Source of the DNA: Pseudomonadota bacterium
Lineage (GTDB): Bacteria > Pseudomonadota > Alphaproteobacteria > Sphingomonadales > Sphingomonadaceae
Direction: 5' to 3'
Assembly: GCA_023416515.1 (NCBI GenBank)
Contig: JAEZHP010000070.1
Location: forward strand, 1-55,100
Length of the DNA stretch: 55,100 nt
The notes beneath the pieces are model-generated. The model saw nothing but the letters and a program-made list of their open reading frames with translations, searched no databases and was not told the origin of the DNA. The position numbers and the translations under genes were made by a program. Positions 14,586 to 23,134 of the stretch are shown here, one piece after another. Position 1 is the stretch's first letter; every line of letters begins with the position of its first letter.

Positions 14586-15728
14586 ATGAGCCAGTTCGAC
14601 CTTACCGACGAGCAGCGCCAGATCCAGGAGATGGCGCGCCAGTTCACCGCGGACGCGATCACGCCAAACGCGGCGGAGTGGGACGAGAAGCATATCTTCC
14701 CGCGCGATACGATCCGGTCCGCGGCGGAATTGGGCTTCGGAAGCATCTATGTGTCGGAGGAGAGCGGCGGGATCGGTCTCGGCCGGCTCGAGGCGGCGCT
14801 GATCATGGAGGCGATGGCCTATGGCTGCCCCTCCACCTCGGCCTTCATCTCGATCCACAACATGGCTGCGTGGATGATCGACCGCTTCGGATCGGCCGCG
14901 GTCAAGGAGAAGTATCTGCCGTCGATGGTGACGATGGAGCGGATGGGCTCCTATTGTCTGACCGAGCCGGGATCTGGCTCCGACGCGGCGGCGCTCAAGA
15001 CCAGGGCGGTCAGGGATGGCGACGATTATGTCGTCAGCGGCTCCAAGGCGTTCATCTCGGGCGGCGGCGAGAATGAGATCTACGTGACCATGGTCCGCAC
15101 CGGAGTGGACGGACCCAAGGGCATTTCCTGCCTGGTCATCGAGAAGGATATGGCGGGAGTCAGCTTCGGCGCCCAGGAGAAGAAGCTCGGCTGGCATTCG
15201 CAGCCGACGGCCCAGGTCAATTTCGACGAGGTCCGGGTTCCGGCCGAGAATCTGGTCGGCGGCGAGGGCGAGGGCTTCCGGATCGCGATGATGGGCCTCG
15301 ACGGCGGCCGGCTCAACATCGGCGCCTGCTCGCTTGGCGGGGCTCAGCGCGCTCTCGACGAGGCGATCTCCTACACCAAGGAGCGCAAGCAGTTCGGCCA
15401 GGCAATCGCCGACTTCCAGAACACCCAGTTCATGCTCGCCGACATGGAGACGGAGCTCCAGGCGTCGCGCACCCTGCTCTACCAGGCGGCGGTGAAGGTG
15501 ACCGAGAACGCTCCGGATAAGACGCGCTTCGCGGCGATGGCCAAGCGGCTGGCGACGGACACCGGGAGCAGCGTCGTCGACCGAGCGCTCCAGCTCCACG
15601 GCGGCTACGGCTATCTTCAGGATTATCCGATCGAGCGCTTCTGGCGCGACCTTCGGGTCCATTCGATCCTGGAGGGCACCAACCAGGTCATGCGGATGAT
15701 CATCTCGCGGGACATGCTTCGCCAGTGA
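14586..15728 (+). CDS. Acyl-CoA dehydrogenase, probably isobutyryl-CoA dehydrogenase
   Basis: 380 residues of an FAD enzyme that oxidises acyl-CoA to 2-enoyl-CoA, passing electrons to ETF. Conserved blocks are SYCLTEPGSGSDAAALKT, KAFISGGG, ERKQFGQAIADFQNTQF, and the catalytic-Glu region near the C-terminus, LHGGYGYLQDYPIER and LEGTNQVMRMI. Valine-cluster context (mmsA before, 3-hydroxyisobutyryl-CoA hydrolase and mmsB after) points to isobutyryl-CoA as substrate; this is inference. The ATG at 14586 is preceded by AAGGGAA. The stop overlaps the GTG of the PHA synthase. Confidence 0.93.
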   Translation: MSQFDLTDEQRQIQEMARQFTADAITPNAAEWDEKHIFPRDTIRSAAELGFGSIYVSEESGGIGLGRLEAALIMEAMAYGCPSTSAFISIHNMAAWMIDRFGSAAVKEKYLPSMVTMERMGSYCLTEPGSGSDAAALKTRAVRDGDDYVVSGSKAFISGGGENEIYVTMVRTGVDGPKGISCLVIEKDMAGVSFGAQEKKLGWHSQPTAQVNFDEVRVPAENLVGGEGEGFRIAMMGLDGGRLNIGACSLGGAQRALDEAISYTKERKQFGQAIADFQNTQFMLADMETELQASRTLLYQAAVKVTENAPDKTRFAAMAKRLATDTGSSVVDRALQLHGGYGYLQDYPIERFWRDLRVHSILEGTNQVMRMIISRDMLRQ

Positions 15729-17407
15729 CCCACTGGGACGAAGCGATGAAGGCGATGCAGCAGGCGCTCGCCCTGCCCGCGGCGCCGAAGAGCCAGCCGT
15801 TCGACCCGCTCGCCATCGCGGCGGCGATGAACGACTTCGCCTTCCGGATGGCGGCGCGGCCGGACGCGGTGGCGAGCGCCTCGATGCAGGCGATGCAGCA
15901 ATGGGGCGAGTTCTGGCTCCAGGCGATGAACTCCGCCGCGGAGCCGCCGAAGAAGCGCGACCGGCGTTTTTCGTCCAAGACCTGGCAGGAAGACCCCTGG
16001 TACCGCGCGATCCGCGATTCCTATCTCCTCGCGTCGGACCAGATGCGCTCCCTGGTGGCGCTCGACGAGCATGACGGGCCGAACAAGGCGATGGTCGGCT
16101 TCCTTCTCGAGAGCTGGCTCAACGCCGTCGCTCCGACCAATTTCGTGATGACCAACCCGGACGTGATCGAGCGGACGGTGGAGACGAAGGGCGCGAACCT
16201 CGCCCGCGGCTTTGCCAATCTGCTCGAGGATCTGTCCGACGGCAAAGGCGTCGTTCGGCGGCGCACCGACCCGAATGCGTTCGTGAAGGGCGAGACGATC
16301 GCCGCGACGCCGGGCGAGGTCGTGTACCAGAACAAGCTGTTCCAGCTCATCCAGTACACGCCGACGACCGACAAGGTCGCGGCGGAGCCGCTCCTCTACG
16401 TGCCGCCGCTGGTCAACCGCTTCTACATGATCGACCTGGTGCCCCGGCAGAGCCTGGTCAGATGGCTGGTCGAGCAGGGCCGCACGGTGTTCGTCATCTC
16501 CTGGGTCAATCCGACCGAGGAGCATCGCGACTGCGCGGTCGAGGACTATGTGACGACCGGGATCGTCGAGGCGATCGAGCAGGTGCGCGAGCGGACCGGC
16601 GCCAAGCCCGATCTGTTCGCCTTCTGCCTCGGCGGAACGCTCGTCGCGATCACGCTCGCGTGGCTTGCGGCCCAAGGCCGCGGCGACGAGGTCAATTCGG
16701 CGACCTTGATCGGCTCGATGGTCGACTTCGCCGACATGCGCGACTGGTCGGCCTTCGTCCACGAGTCCCATCTCGACGCGCTCGACGAGCATCTCGCCAA
16801 GCAGGGCTATATCGACAGCGTCGAGCTCCAGCGGCTGTTCTCGGCGATGCGCGCCAACGACCTCATTTGGTCGAGCGTGGTGAACCATTATCTGCTCGAC
16901 AAGCAGGCGCCGCCGTCGGACCTGCTCTACTGGTTCGAGGACGGGGCGCGGATCCCGGCGGCCTTCCTCACCTCCTACAATCGCGAACTTCTTCACGGGA
17001 ACAGCCTTCGCGAGCCGGGCGCGTTCGAGGTCAAGGGAACGCCGATCGACCTCGGAGCGATCGACACGCCCATCCTTTCGATCGCCCTCAAGGACGACCA
17101 CGTCTCGGCCTGGGAGGCGGTTTACGACGGCGCCAAGCTGCTGAAGGCCGACTTCGTGCTGGGCGGGTCGGGCCACAATGCCGGAGTGATCAACCCGCCC
17201 GAGGCCAACAAGCACGGCTTCTGGACCAGTGACGCCGACGCCACGACCGGCAGGGAATGGCTCGAAGGCGCGACTCGCAATGACGGTTCGTGGTGGCCCT
17301 GGTGGACCGAATGGCTTAACGCGCACGGCTCCGGCAAGCGGGTTCCCGCCCGCGCCATAACAGACGGGATCGAACCCGCGCCGGGCAGTTACGCAAAGGC
17401 TCCTTGA
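15725..17407 (+). CDS. phaC: Class I-type polyhydroxyalkanoate synthase
   Basis: 560 residues, class I length. It polymerises hydroxyacyl-CoA into PHA granules. The N-terminal PhaC domain spans about 75-240, then an alpha/beta-hydrolase core. The triad fits PhaC spacing: Cys301 in AFCLGGT, Asp458 in KDDHV and His484 in SGHNAGV. Oddity: the lipase-like box has Ala rather than the usual Gly two residues before the Cys. The GTG at 15725 overlaps the previous stop (GTGA); an ATG at 15746 is the alternative. It is translationally linked on both sides with valine-degradation genes (TGATG with the next), which is unusual. Confidence 0.93.
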   Translation: MTHWDEAMKAMQQALALPAAPKSQPFDPLAIAAAMNDFAFRMAARPDAVASASMQAMQQWGEFWLQAMNSAAEPPKKRDRRFSSKTWQEDPWYRAIRDSYLLASDQMRSLVALDEHDGPNKAMVGFLLESWLNAVAPTNFVMTNPDVIERTVETKGANLARGFANLLEDLSDGKGVVRRRTDPNAFVKGETIAATPGEVVYQNKLFQLIQYTPTTDKVAAEPLLYVPPLVNRFYMIDLVPRQSLVRWLVEQGRTVFVISWVNPTEEHRDCAVEDYVTTGIVEAIEQVRERTGAKPDLFAFCLGGTLVAITLAWLAAQGRGDEVNSATLIGSMVDFADMRDWSAFVHESHLDALDEHLAKQGYIDSVELQRLFSAMRANDLIWSSVVNHYLLDKQAPPSDLLYWFEDGARIPAAFLTSYNRELLHGNSLREPGAFEVKGTPIDLGAIDTPILSIALKDDHVSAWEAVYDGAKLLKADFVLGGSGHNAGVINPPEANKHGFWTSDADATTGREWLEGATRNDGSWWPWWTEWLNAHGSGKRVPARAITDGIEPAPGSYAKAP

Positions 17408-18471
17408 TGACTTCCACCATTGATACCGTTCGCGCGTTCGCCGAGGGCGCCGCGGGACGGCTGAGACTGAACCGCCCAAAGGCGCTGCACGCGCTCGACC
17501 TGGAAATGGTGCTGGCGACGACTCGCGCCCTGCTCGAGTGGCGCGACGACCCCAACATCCGCCTCGTCCTCATCGACCATGCCGAGGGCCGCGGCTTCTG
17601 CGCCGGCGGCGACGTGGTCGCCATCGCCAACTCGGCCGGCGAGCATGACGGTTATATGGAGCGGTTCTTCCTCGAAGAATATCGGATGAACCACCTGCTG
17701 TTCACCTATTACAAGCCGACCGTGGTGTTCATGGACGGAGTGACGATGGGCGGCGGAGTCGGCATCGCCCAGCCCTGCCGCTACCGGGTCGCGACCGAGA
17801 ATACCCGCTTCGCCATGCCGGAGACGACGATCGGCTTCTTCCCCGACGTCGGAGGCGGCCGCTATTTGTCGCAGCTGCCGGGCTGCATCGGCAAGTTCCT
17901 GGCGCTGACCGGGGCGAGGCTCGACGGCGCCGAGTGCAAATATCTCGGAATCGCCACCCATTACATCCCGTCTTCGAGCCTCGAGGAAGTGAAGGCGCGG
18001 ATCGCCGAGCATCCCGAGCGCGCCGAGGGCATCCTCGGCCAGGCCAGCATCTCGCCGCCGGACGCCCGGATCGGCGACAATGTGGCGCTGATCAACAAGC
18101 TGTTCTCGCCCGAGCGGCTCGAGGACATCCTCGAAGGCCTCGAGGCGGACGGTTCGGACTGGGCGATCAAGGAACTGGCGGCGCTTCGAGTGCGCAGCCC
18201 GCTCGCCTGCAAGGTCTCGCTTCGGCTGCTCCAGCAGGCTTATGGCCGGCCGAGCTTCGCCGCCGAGATGAGCACCGAATATGCGCTCGCGGTGAAGTTG
18301 GTGCAGCAGCCCGACTTCCGCGAGGGCGTGCGCGCGCTGTTGATCGACAAGGACAATGAGCCGCGCTGGAATCCGGCGACTCCGGAGGAGGTGAGCGAGG
18401 AGCTGCTCGACGAGCTGTTCTCGCCGCTTCCGCAAGGGCAGAACTGGACTCCGCTGCCGGACGTGGCCTGA
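17407..18471 (+). CDS. 3-hydroxyisobutyryl-CoA hydrolase
   Basis: 354 residues, longer than enoyl-CoA hydratases and typical of 3-hydroxyisobutyryl-CoA hydrolases. It frees 3-hydroxyisobutyrate from CoA in valine catabolism. Crotonase-fold marks: GRGFCAGGDVVA (oxyanion hole), MDGVTMGGGVG, and the catalytic acids in MPETTIGFFPDVGGG. The C-terminal half carries the helical extension of this subgroup. The ATG at 17407 overlaps the phaC stop (TGATG). Confidence 0.93.
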   Translation: MTSTIDTVRAFAEGAAGRLRLNRPKALHALDLEMVLATTRALLEWRDDPNIRLVLIDHAEGRGFCAGGDVVAIANSAGEHDGYMERFFLEEYRMNHLLFTYYKPTVVFMDGVTMGGGVGIAQPCRYRVATENTRFAMPETTIGFFPDVGGGRYLSQLPGCIGKFLALTGARLDGAECKYLGIATHYIPSSSLEEVKARIAEHPERAEGILGQASISPPDARIGDNVALINKLFSPERLEDILEGLEADGSDWAIKELAALRVRSPLACKVSLRLLQQAYGRPSFAAEMSTEYALAVKLVQQPDFREGVRALLIDKDNEPRWNPATPEEVSEELLDELFSPLPQGQNWTPLPDVA

Positions 18472-18491
18472 GGCTCTAGGGAGAGGAAGAC

Positions 18492-19271
18492 ATGAGCGAG
18501 TACGAGACGATCCTGGTAGAGCAGCGCGGGGCGGTGACCCTGGTCACGCTCAACCGGCCGCAGCAGCTCAACGCGCTCAACAGCCAGGTCCTCGGCGAGC
18601 TCATCCAGGCGTTCCGCGCTTATGATTCCGACAGCTCGCAGCGCTGTCTCATGCTCACCGGAAGCGGCGAAAAGGCGTTCGCGGCCGGCGCGGACATCAA
18701 GGAGATGGAGAGCCAGGGCTTCGCCGCCATGTACGGCTCCAATTTCTTCGCCGGCTGGGAGCAAGTCACGGCGACCCGAAAGCCGTGGATCGCGGCCGTC
18801 GCCGGCTTCGCACTCGGCGGCGGCTGCGAGGTCGCGATGATGGCCGACTTCATCATCGCCGCCGACACCGCCAAGTTCGGCCAGCCCGAGATTAAGCTGG
18901 GCGTGGCGCCCGGCATGGGCGGATCGCAGCGCCTCACCCGCGCCATCGGCAAGGCCAAGGCGATGGAGATGTGCCTCACCGGCCGGATGATGGACGCGGC
19001 CGAGGCGGAGCGGAGCGGTCTGGTCGCGCGTGTGGTTCCTGCAGCCCAGCTGATCGACGAGGCCATGAAGACCGCGGAGCAGATCGCGTCGATGGCTCCG
19101 CTCGCGGCGATCGCCAACAAGGAGATGGTCAACGCGGCCTTCGAGACCGGCCTCGCCCAGGGCATCTTGTTCGAGCGCCGGCTGTTCCACGGACTGTTCG
19201 GCACCGAGGACCAGAAAGAAGGCATGAGCGCCTTCGTCGCCAAGCGGCAGGCGGAGTGGAAGGGCGAATAA
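18492..19271 (+). CDS. Enoyl-CoA hydratase
   Basis: 259 residues, standard crotonase length. It hydrates 2-enoyl-CoA; in this cluster the likely substrate is methacrylyl-CoA to 3-hydroxyisobutyryl-CoA. Motifs: AFAAGADIKEM (oxyanion hole), GGGCEVAMMADFIIA and GQPEIKLGVAPGMGG, which hold the two catalytic Glu. The ATG follows GGGAGAGGAAGAC, a strong ribosome-binding site. Substrate assignment rests on neighbours; the sequence alone says general short-chain enoyl-CoA hydratase. Confidence 0.93.
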   Translation: MSEYETILVEQRGAVTLVTLNRPQQLNALNSQVLGELIQAFRAYDSDSSQRCLMLTGSGEKAFAAGADIKEMESQGFAAMYGSNFFAGWEQVTATRKPWIAAVAGFALGGGCEVAMMADFIIAADTAKFGQPEIKLGVAPGMGGSQRLTRAIGKAKAMEMCLTGRMMDAAEAERSGLVARVVPAAQLIDEAMKTAEQIASMAPLAAIANKEMVNAAFETGLAQGILFERRLFHGLFGTEDQKEGMSAFVAKRQAEWKGE

Positions 19272-19274
19272 ATC

Positions 19275-19425
19275 CCTTCTCCCCTTGCGGGAGAAGGTGG
19301 CCCGAAGGGCCGGATGAGGGGTCGCGAGCTTAAGCTCGCGCGGCGGCGGAGCCGCCGACCCCTCACCAAGTTACGCTAGGCAGCAAGCTGCCAAGCTCCA
19401 CTATCCTCTCCCGCAAGGGGAGAGG
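19275..19425. repeat. Composite palindromic element between the hydratase gene and mmsB
   Basis: Terminal hairpins CTTCTCCCCTTGCGGGAGAAG (left, 19276-19296) and CCTCTCCCGCAAGGGGAGAGG (right, 19405-19425) enclose GGCCCGAAGGGCC, GCGAGCTTAAGCTCGC and GGCGGCGGAGCCGCC stem-loops. The two ends are similar in sequence. It fills almost the whole gap inside an otherwise tight operon. The last arm lies only 16 bases before the mmsB ATG, so it is part of the untranslated leader of mmsB. Confidence 0.8.
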
Positions 19426-19441
19426 GACGAGAGAGGGACAG

Positions 19442-20380
19442 ATGGCACGCGTCGCATTCATCGGGCTCGGAAACATGGGCGGCGGGATGGCCGCGAACCT
19501 CGCCAAGGCGGGGCATGACGTTCGGGCGTTCGACCTCTCCGAAGCGGCTCTCGCCAAGGCCGAGGAGCGCGGCTGCCTGCGCGCTGCGTCGGCTGCCGAG
19601 GCGGTCAAGGACGCCGAGGCGGTGGTGACCATGCTCCCCGCTGGCAAGCATGTCCGCGAAGTCTATGAAAGCAGCGTGATCGGCGTGGCCCCGACGTCTG
19701 CGATCCTGATGGACTGCTCGACGATTGACGTCGCGACGGCGCGCGAAGAGATCGCGAAGGCCGAGGCCAAGGGCTACCGGATGGTCGATGCTCCGGTGTC
19801 GGGCGGGATCGCCGCGGCCGAGGGCGGCACCCTCACCTTCATGGTCGGCGGATCGCCCGAGGCGTTCGCCGCCGCGCAGCCCTTCCTCGACCTGATGGGC
19901 AAGGCGGTGATCCATGCCGGCGGCGCGGGCGCCGGACAGGCGGCGAAGATCTGCAACAACATGCTGCTCGGCGCATCGATGATCGCGACCTGCGAGACCT
20001 TCGTGCTCGCGCAGAAGCTCGGCCTCGATCCGCAGACCTTCTTCGACATCTCGTCCAAGGCGTCGGGGCAGAACTGGTCGATGACGAGCTATTGCCCGGT
20101 TCCGGGAGTGGGACCCGAGACGCCGGCCGACCGCGACTATGAAGGCGGCTTCGCGGCGGCGCTGATGCTCAAGGACCTCCGCCTCGCAATGGAAGCGGCG
20201 CAGGGCGCGGACGCCTACACGCCGATGGGCGCCTATGCTGAGGAGCTCTACACCCGCTTCGCCGAGCGGCTCGGGGGCGCGAGCAAGGACTTTTCCGGAA
20301 TCATCAAGATGATCGACGACAGCTGGACGTCCCCTGCCGGAAGCGAACCCCCGTCCCCGCCGATTGGCGCTCGGATGTGA
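19442..20380 (+). CDS. mmsB: 3-hydroxyisobutyrate dehydrogenase
   Basis: 312 residues. It oxidises 3-hydroxyisobutyrate to methylmalonate semialdehyde with NAD, making the substrate of MmsA. Rossmann motif GLGNMGGGMAANL at the start; DAPVSGGIAAAEGG substrate loop; catalytic Lys in GQAAKICNNM; the C-terminal helical domain ends in LGGASKDFSGIIKMI. About 20 residues beyond the usual end (SPAGSEPPSPPIGARM) are Pro/Ser-rich and not family-like. The start follows AGAGAGGGACAG, partly supplied by the flank of the upstream palindromic element. Confidence 0.94.
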   Translation: MARVAFIGLGNMGGGMAANLAKAGHDVRAFDLSEAALAKAEERGCLRAASAAEAVKDAEAVVTMLPAGKHVREVYESSVIGVAPTSAILMDCSTIDVATAREEIAKAEAKGYRMVDAPVSGGIAAAEGGTLTFMVGGSPEAFAAAQPFLDLMGKAVIHAGGAGAGQAAKICNNMLLGASMIATCETFVLAQKLGLDPQTFFDISSKASGQNWSMTSYCPVPGVGPETPADRDYEGGFAAALMLKDLRLAMEAAQGADAYTPMGAYAEELYTRFAERLGGASKDFSGIIKMIDDSWTSPAGSEPPSPPIGARM

Positions 20381-20450
20381 CTGGGGCGAGCCGCCGGTTC
20401 ACTTTTTCCTAGCTTTCCTCCTTTAGCCCCCTGGGCATGGGAGGGGGGCG

Positions 20451-21620
20451 ATGAACTTGCCGGCCGGCGCCGCCACTGAAGCGAGGACGGGCCAACCGCT
20501 CGCCATTTCCCTCGCGGCAGGCGTACCCGATGCCGTCGATCGGCTCGCCGCGGCAGTGGACCCCGATCAGGCGTTTCTTCGAGCGGCTTGGTTCAGGGCC
20601 GCGGGCGCCGAGTCCACGTTGCTCGTCCAGGGCGCGAACGGAGCCCCGCTCGCCGCCTTTCCGACCATCGGCGCCGGGCCCAAGGCGATCGGCGCCCGGG
20701 CCGTGGCCGGCTCCTATTGGCCGTTCCGAACCGTGCCGATCTCCCCGCGTCTCGGCGATCCTCACCTCCAGTCCGTGCTCGCGGATGAGCGGACCCGCGC
20801 CGCGCTCGGGCCGCTTTGGCGGGTGGGGCCGTTCTACGAGGACGATCCCGGCGGCGCCCGGCTGATCGAAGCTGCGAAGAAGGCCGGGTGGACCGCACTC
20901 ACCCGAAGCATCGGCGAGACCTATTTGCTCGAAGTGGCGGAGCTGCGCGCCCAGGGGCCGTGGCCACGCCCCTCGACCTTGAAGCGGATTCGCAACTACG
21001 AGCGCCAGCTTGGGGACGTCAGCTACGAGCGGGTCAGCGGCTCCGGCTGGTCTGCGGCGGTGTTCGACGCGCTCGCCGAAGTCGAGGCGGCGAGCTGGAT
21101 CGCCGCCCGCACCGACCGAAGCGGCGCCAAGTTCCTCAACAAAAGCTCGCGCGCCTTCTGGGAGAGGGCCTCCGCCGACCCGGCGCTCGCGGAGATGATG
21201 TCGGCGCTGATCCTGAGCGTCGGAGGCAAGCCGGCCGCTTTCTGCTTCGACCTCAATGTCGGGACGCTCCAGTACAGTATCGCCGGGAGCTACGATGCCG
21301 CCTTAGCCAAGCTGAAGCCGGGCAAGATCGCGACCTACCGGAACATCGAGTGGGCACTGGAGCGCGGGATCACCCGCATCGACTGGGGCGCCGGCGACGG
21401 CGGCTACAAGCGCGAGATGGGTGCGGCGAAGGGTCCGAGCATCGCCGACTGCCTGTTCGTTCGAAGCGGCTTCGTCGCGTCGATGCTCCGCCCGCGCTGG
21501 GAACGTCCGGTCAGGGACGGAAGCGGCGACGATGGGCGCAAGCTGCCATTGAGCCGCCGCGAATTGCTGTTGCTTGCGAGCCTGATCACCGCCGCGGCCG
21601 CAGGAGCGCTCGCCGAATAA
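20451..21620 (+). CDS. GNAT-superfamily (BioF2/CelD-type) acetyltransferase-like protein
   Basis: 389 residues. The middle half (about 130-330) has the pattern of GNAT-like domains found in CelD/FemAB-type proteins: STLKRIRNYERQL, AEVEAASWIAARTD, ALILSVGGKPAAFCFDL and SYDAALAKLKPG, with WGAGDGGYKREMG near the end. A hydrophobic segment ELLLLASLITAAAAGALA closes the protein and may be a C-terminal membrane tail. The substrate is unknown; relatives act on exopolysaccharide or lipid precursors. A strong GGAGGGGG lies just upstream of the ATG. It is convergent with glpK, whose stop begins one base after this gene ends. Confidence 0.75.
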   Translation: MNLPAGAATEARTGQPLAISLAAGVPDAVDRLAAAVDPDQAFLRAAWFRAAGAESTLLVQGANGAPLAAFPTIGAGPKAIGARAVAGSYWPFRTVPISPRLGDPHLQSVLADERTRAALGPLWRVGPFYEDDPGGARLIEAAKKAGWTALTRSIGETYLLEVAELRAQGPWPRPSTLKRIRNYERQLGDVSYERVSGSGWSAAVFDALAEVEAASWIAARTDRSGAKFLNKSSRAFWERASADPALAEMMSALILSVGGKPAAFCFDLNVGTLQYSIAGSYDAALAKLKPGKIATYRNIEWALERGITRIDWGAGDGGYKREMGAAKGPSIADCLFVRSGFVASMLRPRWERPVRDGSGDDGRKLPLSRRELLLLASLITAAAAGALAE

Positions 21621-23096
21621 TCAGGTCGCGAGCACGGCTTTCAGCGCGGAACGCCACGCATCCAGGCGGGCGGACCGGGTGCCCTCGTCCATCGATGGCT
21701 CGAAGCTGCTGATCTCGCCGCGTATCGCCCCGGCGGCTTCGTCGAGACTGGCGAACATGCCGCAGCCGACGCCGGCGAGTATCGCCGCCCCGACGGCGGT
21801 AGTCTCGACGAAGCCCGGCCGCTCGACCGTGACTCCGAGCATATCGGCGAGATCCTGGGCGAGCCAATCGTTGGCGCTCATTCCGCCGTCGATTCTGAGG
21901 CGGGTCCACTCGCCGCCGTCCGCAGCGAATGCTGTCATGAGGTCGTGGCTTTGGTGAGCCATCGCCTCGAGTGCCGCGCGGACGATCTGGGCGCGGCCGG
22001 TGGCGAAGCTGAGGCCGGAGATGCTTGCACGGGCGTCCGGTCGCCAGTGCGGGGCCCCGAGGCCGGTGAGCGCGGGGACGATCACTGCGCCGCCGCTGTC
22101 CGGGATGGAGCGCGCGAGCTCCTCGCTCTGCGCCGCCGTGACGATGAGGCCGAGCGAATCGCGAAGCCACTTGATCAGGCTTCCGGCCACGAAGACCGAG
22201 CCTTCCAGAGCATAGGCCATTGCGCCGTCCAGCCGCCAGGCGACGGTGGTGAGCAGGCGGTGGTGCGACGGCTGCGGATGGGTTCCGGTATTGGTGAGGA
22301 TGAAGGCGCCGGTGCCGTAGGTTGCCTTGGTGTCTCCGGGCGAAAGGCAGGCCTGGCCGATCGAGGCGGCTTGCTGGTCACCGGCCATCCCGGTGATCGG
22401 GATGGGGGCGCCGAACAGCTCGGGCGACGTCGTTCCGTAACGGCCTGCGCAGTCGACGATCTCGGGAAGAGCGCCGGGCGGCACCCTGAACAGGTCGAGG
22501 AAACCCGCGTCCCACATGCCCTTATGGATATCCATGAGGGCGGTGCGCGCGGCGTTGGTGGCGTCGGTAATGTGAAGGCCGCCGGTCAGCTTCCAAACCA
22601 GCCAGGATTCGATCGTGCCGATGGCGAGGTCGTCGCCGGCCTCCTTCAATTGCGGCCAGCTCTCCATCGCCCAGGCGATCTTGGAGCCGCTGAAATAGGG
22701 ATCGAGGAAGAGGCCGGTGCGCTCCTGGAGGGACGGCTCGTAGCCTTTCTCCTTCATTCCGGCGCATAAGGCGGCGGTCCGCCGGTCCTGCCACACGATC
22801 GCCGGCCCGAGCGGCTCGCCGGTTCGCTTGCTCCAGAAGACGATCGTTTCGCGCTGGTTGGTGATTCCGATGGCGGCGATGGCCCCGGCCCCGCCGACCT
22901 TGTCGACGCAGGTGCGGGCGCAGCGCAGGGTGAAGTCCCAAATCTCCTTCGCGTCATGTTCCACCCAGCCGGGGCGCGGATAATTCTGGGTGAATTCCTT
23001 CTGGACGATCCCGCGGCACTCGCCGTCGGGCGCGAACAGCATCGCCCGGGTGCTGGTCGTGCCTTCGTCGATGACCAGCAGATATTGTTCGGACAC
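21621..23096 (-). CDS. glpK: Glycerol kinase
   Basis: 491 residues, usual length. It phosphorylates glycerol to sn-glycerol 3-phosphate with ATP. FGGY-kinase marks: start YLLVIDEGTTSTRAMLF (ATP/phosphate loop), WQDRRT, MAGDQQAA, GTGAFIL and the C-terminal RIDGGMSANDWLAQ. It starts at GTG 23096 with AAGGGG 6 bases upstream. It is divergent from glpD with only 38 bases between the start codons, so the two promoters must overlap or intrude into the genes. No glycerol facilitator gene is present in the window. Confidence 0.96.
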   Translation of the reverse strand: MSEQYLLVIDEGTTSTRAMLFAPDGECRGIVQKEFTQNYPRPGWVEHDAKEIWDFTLRCARTCVDKVGGAGAIAAIGITNQRETIVFWSKRTGEPLGPAIVWQDRRTAALCAGMKEKGYEPSLQERTGLFLDPYFSGSKIAWAMESWPQLKEAGDDLAIGTIESWLVWKLTGGLHITDATNAARTALMDIHKGMWDAGFLDLFRVPPGALPEIVDCAGRYGTTSPELFGAPIPITGMAGDQQAASIGQACLSPGDTKATYGTGAFILTNTGTHPQPSHHRLLTTVAWRLDGAMAYALEGSVFVAGSLIKWLRDSLGLIVTAAQSEELARSIPDSGGAVIVPALTGLGAPHWRPDARASISGLSFATGRAQIVRAALEAMAHQSHDLMTAFAADGGEWTRLRIDGGMSANDWLAQDLADMLGVTVERPGFVETTAVGAAILAGVGCGMFASLDEAAGAIRGEISSFEPSMDEGTRSARLDAWRSALKAVLAT

Positions 23097-23134
23097 GCTG
23101 GACCCCTTCCCTCGCGACTGAGTAGGGCTGTCTT

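Noticed and set aside
11775..15662. A very long open frame on the minus strand opposite mmsA, the deacetylase and the acyl-CoA dehydrogenase
   Set aside because: It lies antisense to three well-supported genes; the product is Arg/His/Leu/Asp-rich with no domain, as expected when the reverse frame of GC-rich codons lacks stop codons.
15623..17479. A long minus-strand frame opposite phaC
   Set aside because: The plus strand carries a clear PHA synthase with its full catalytic triad; the opposite product has no recognisable fold.
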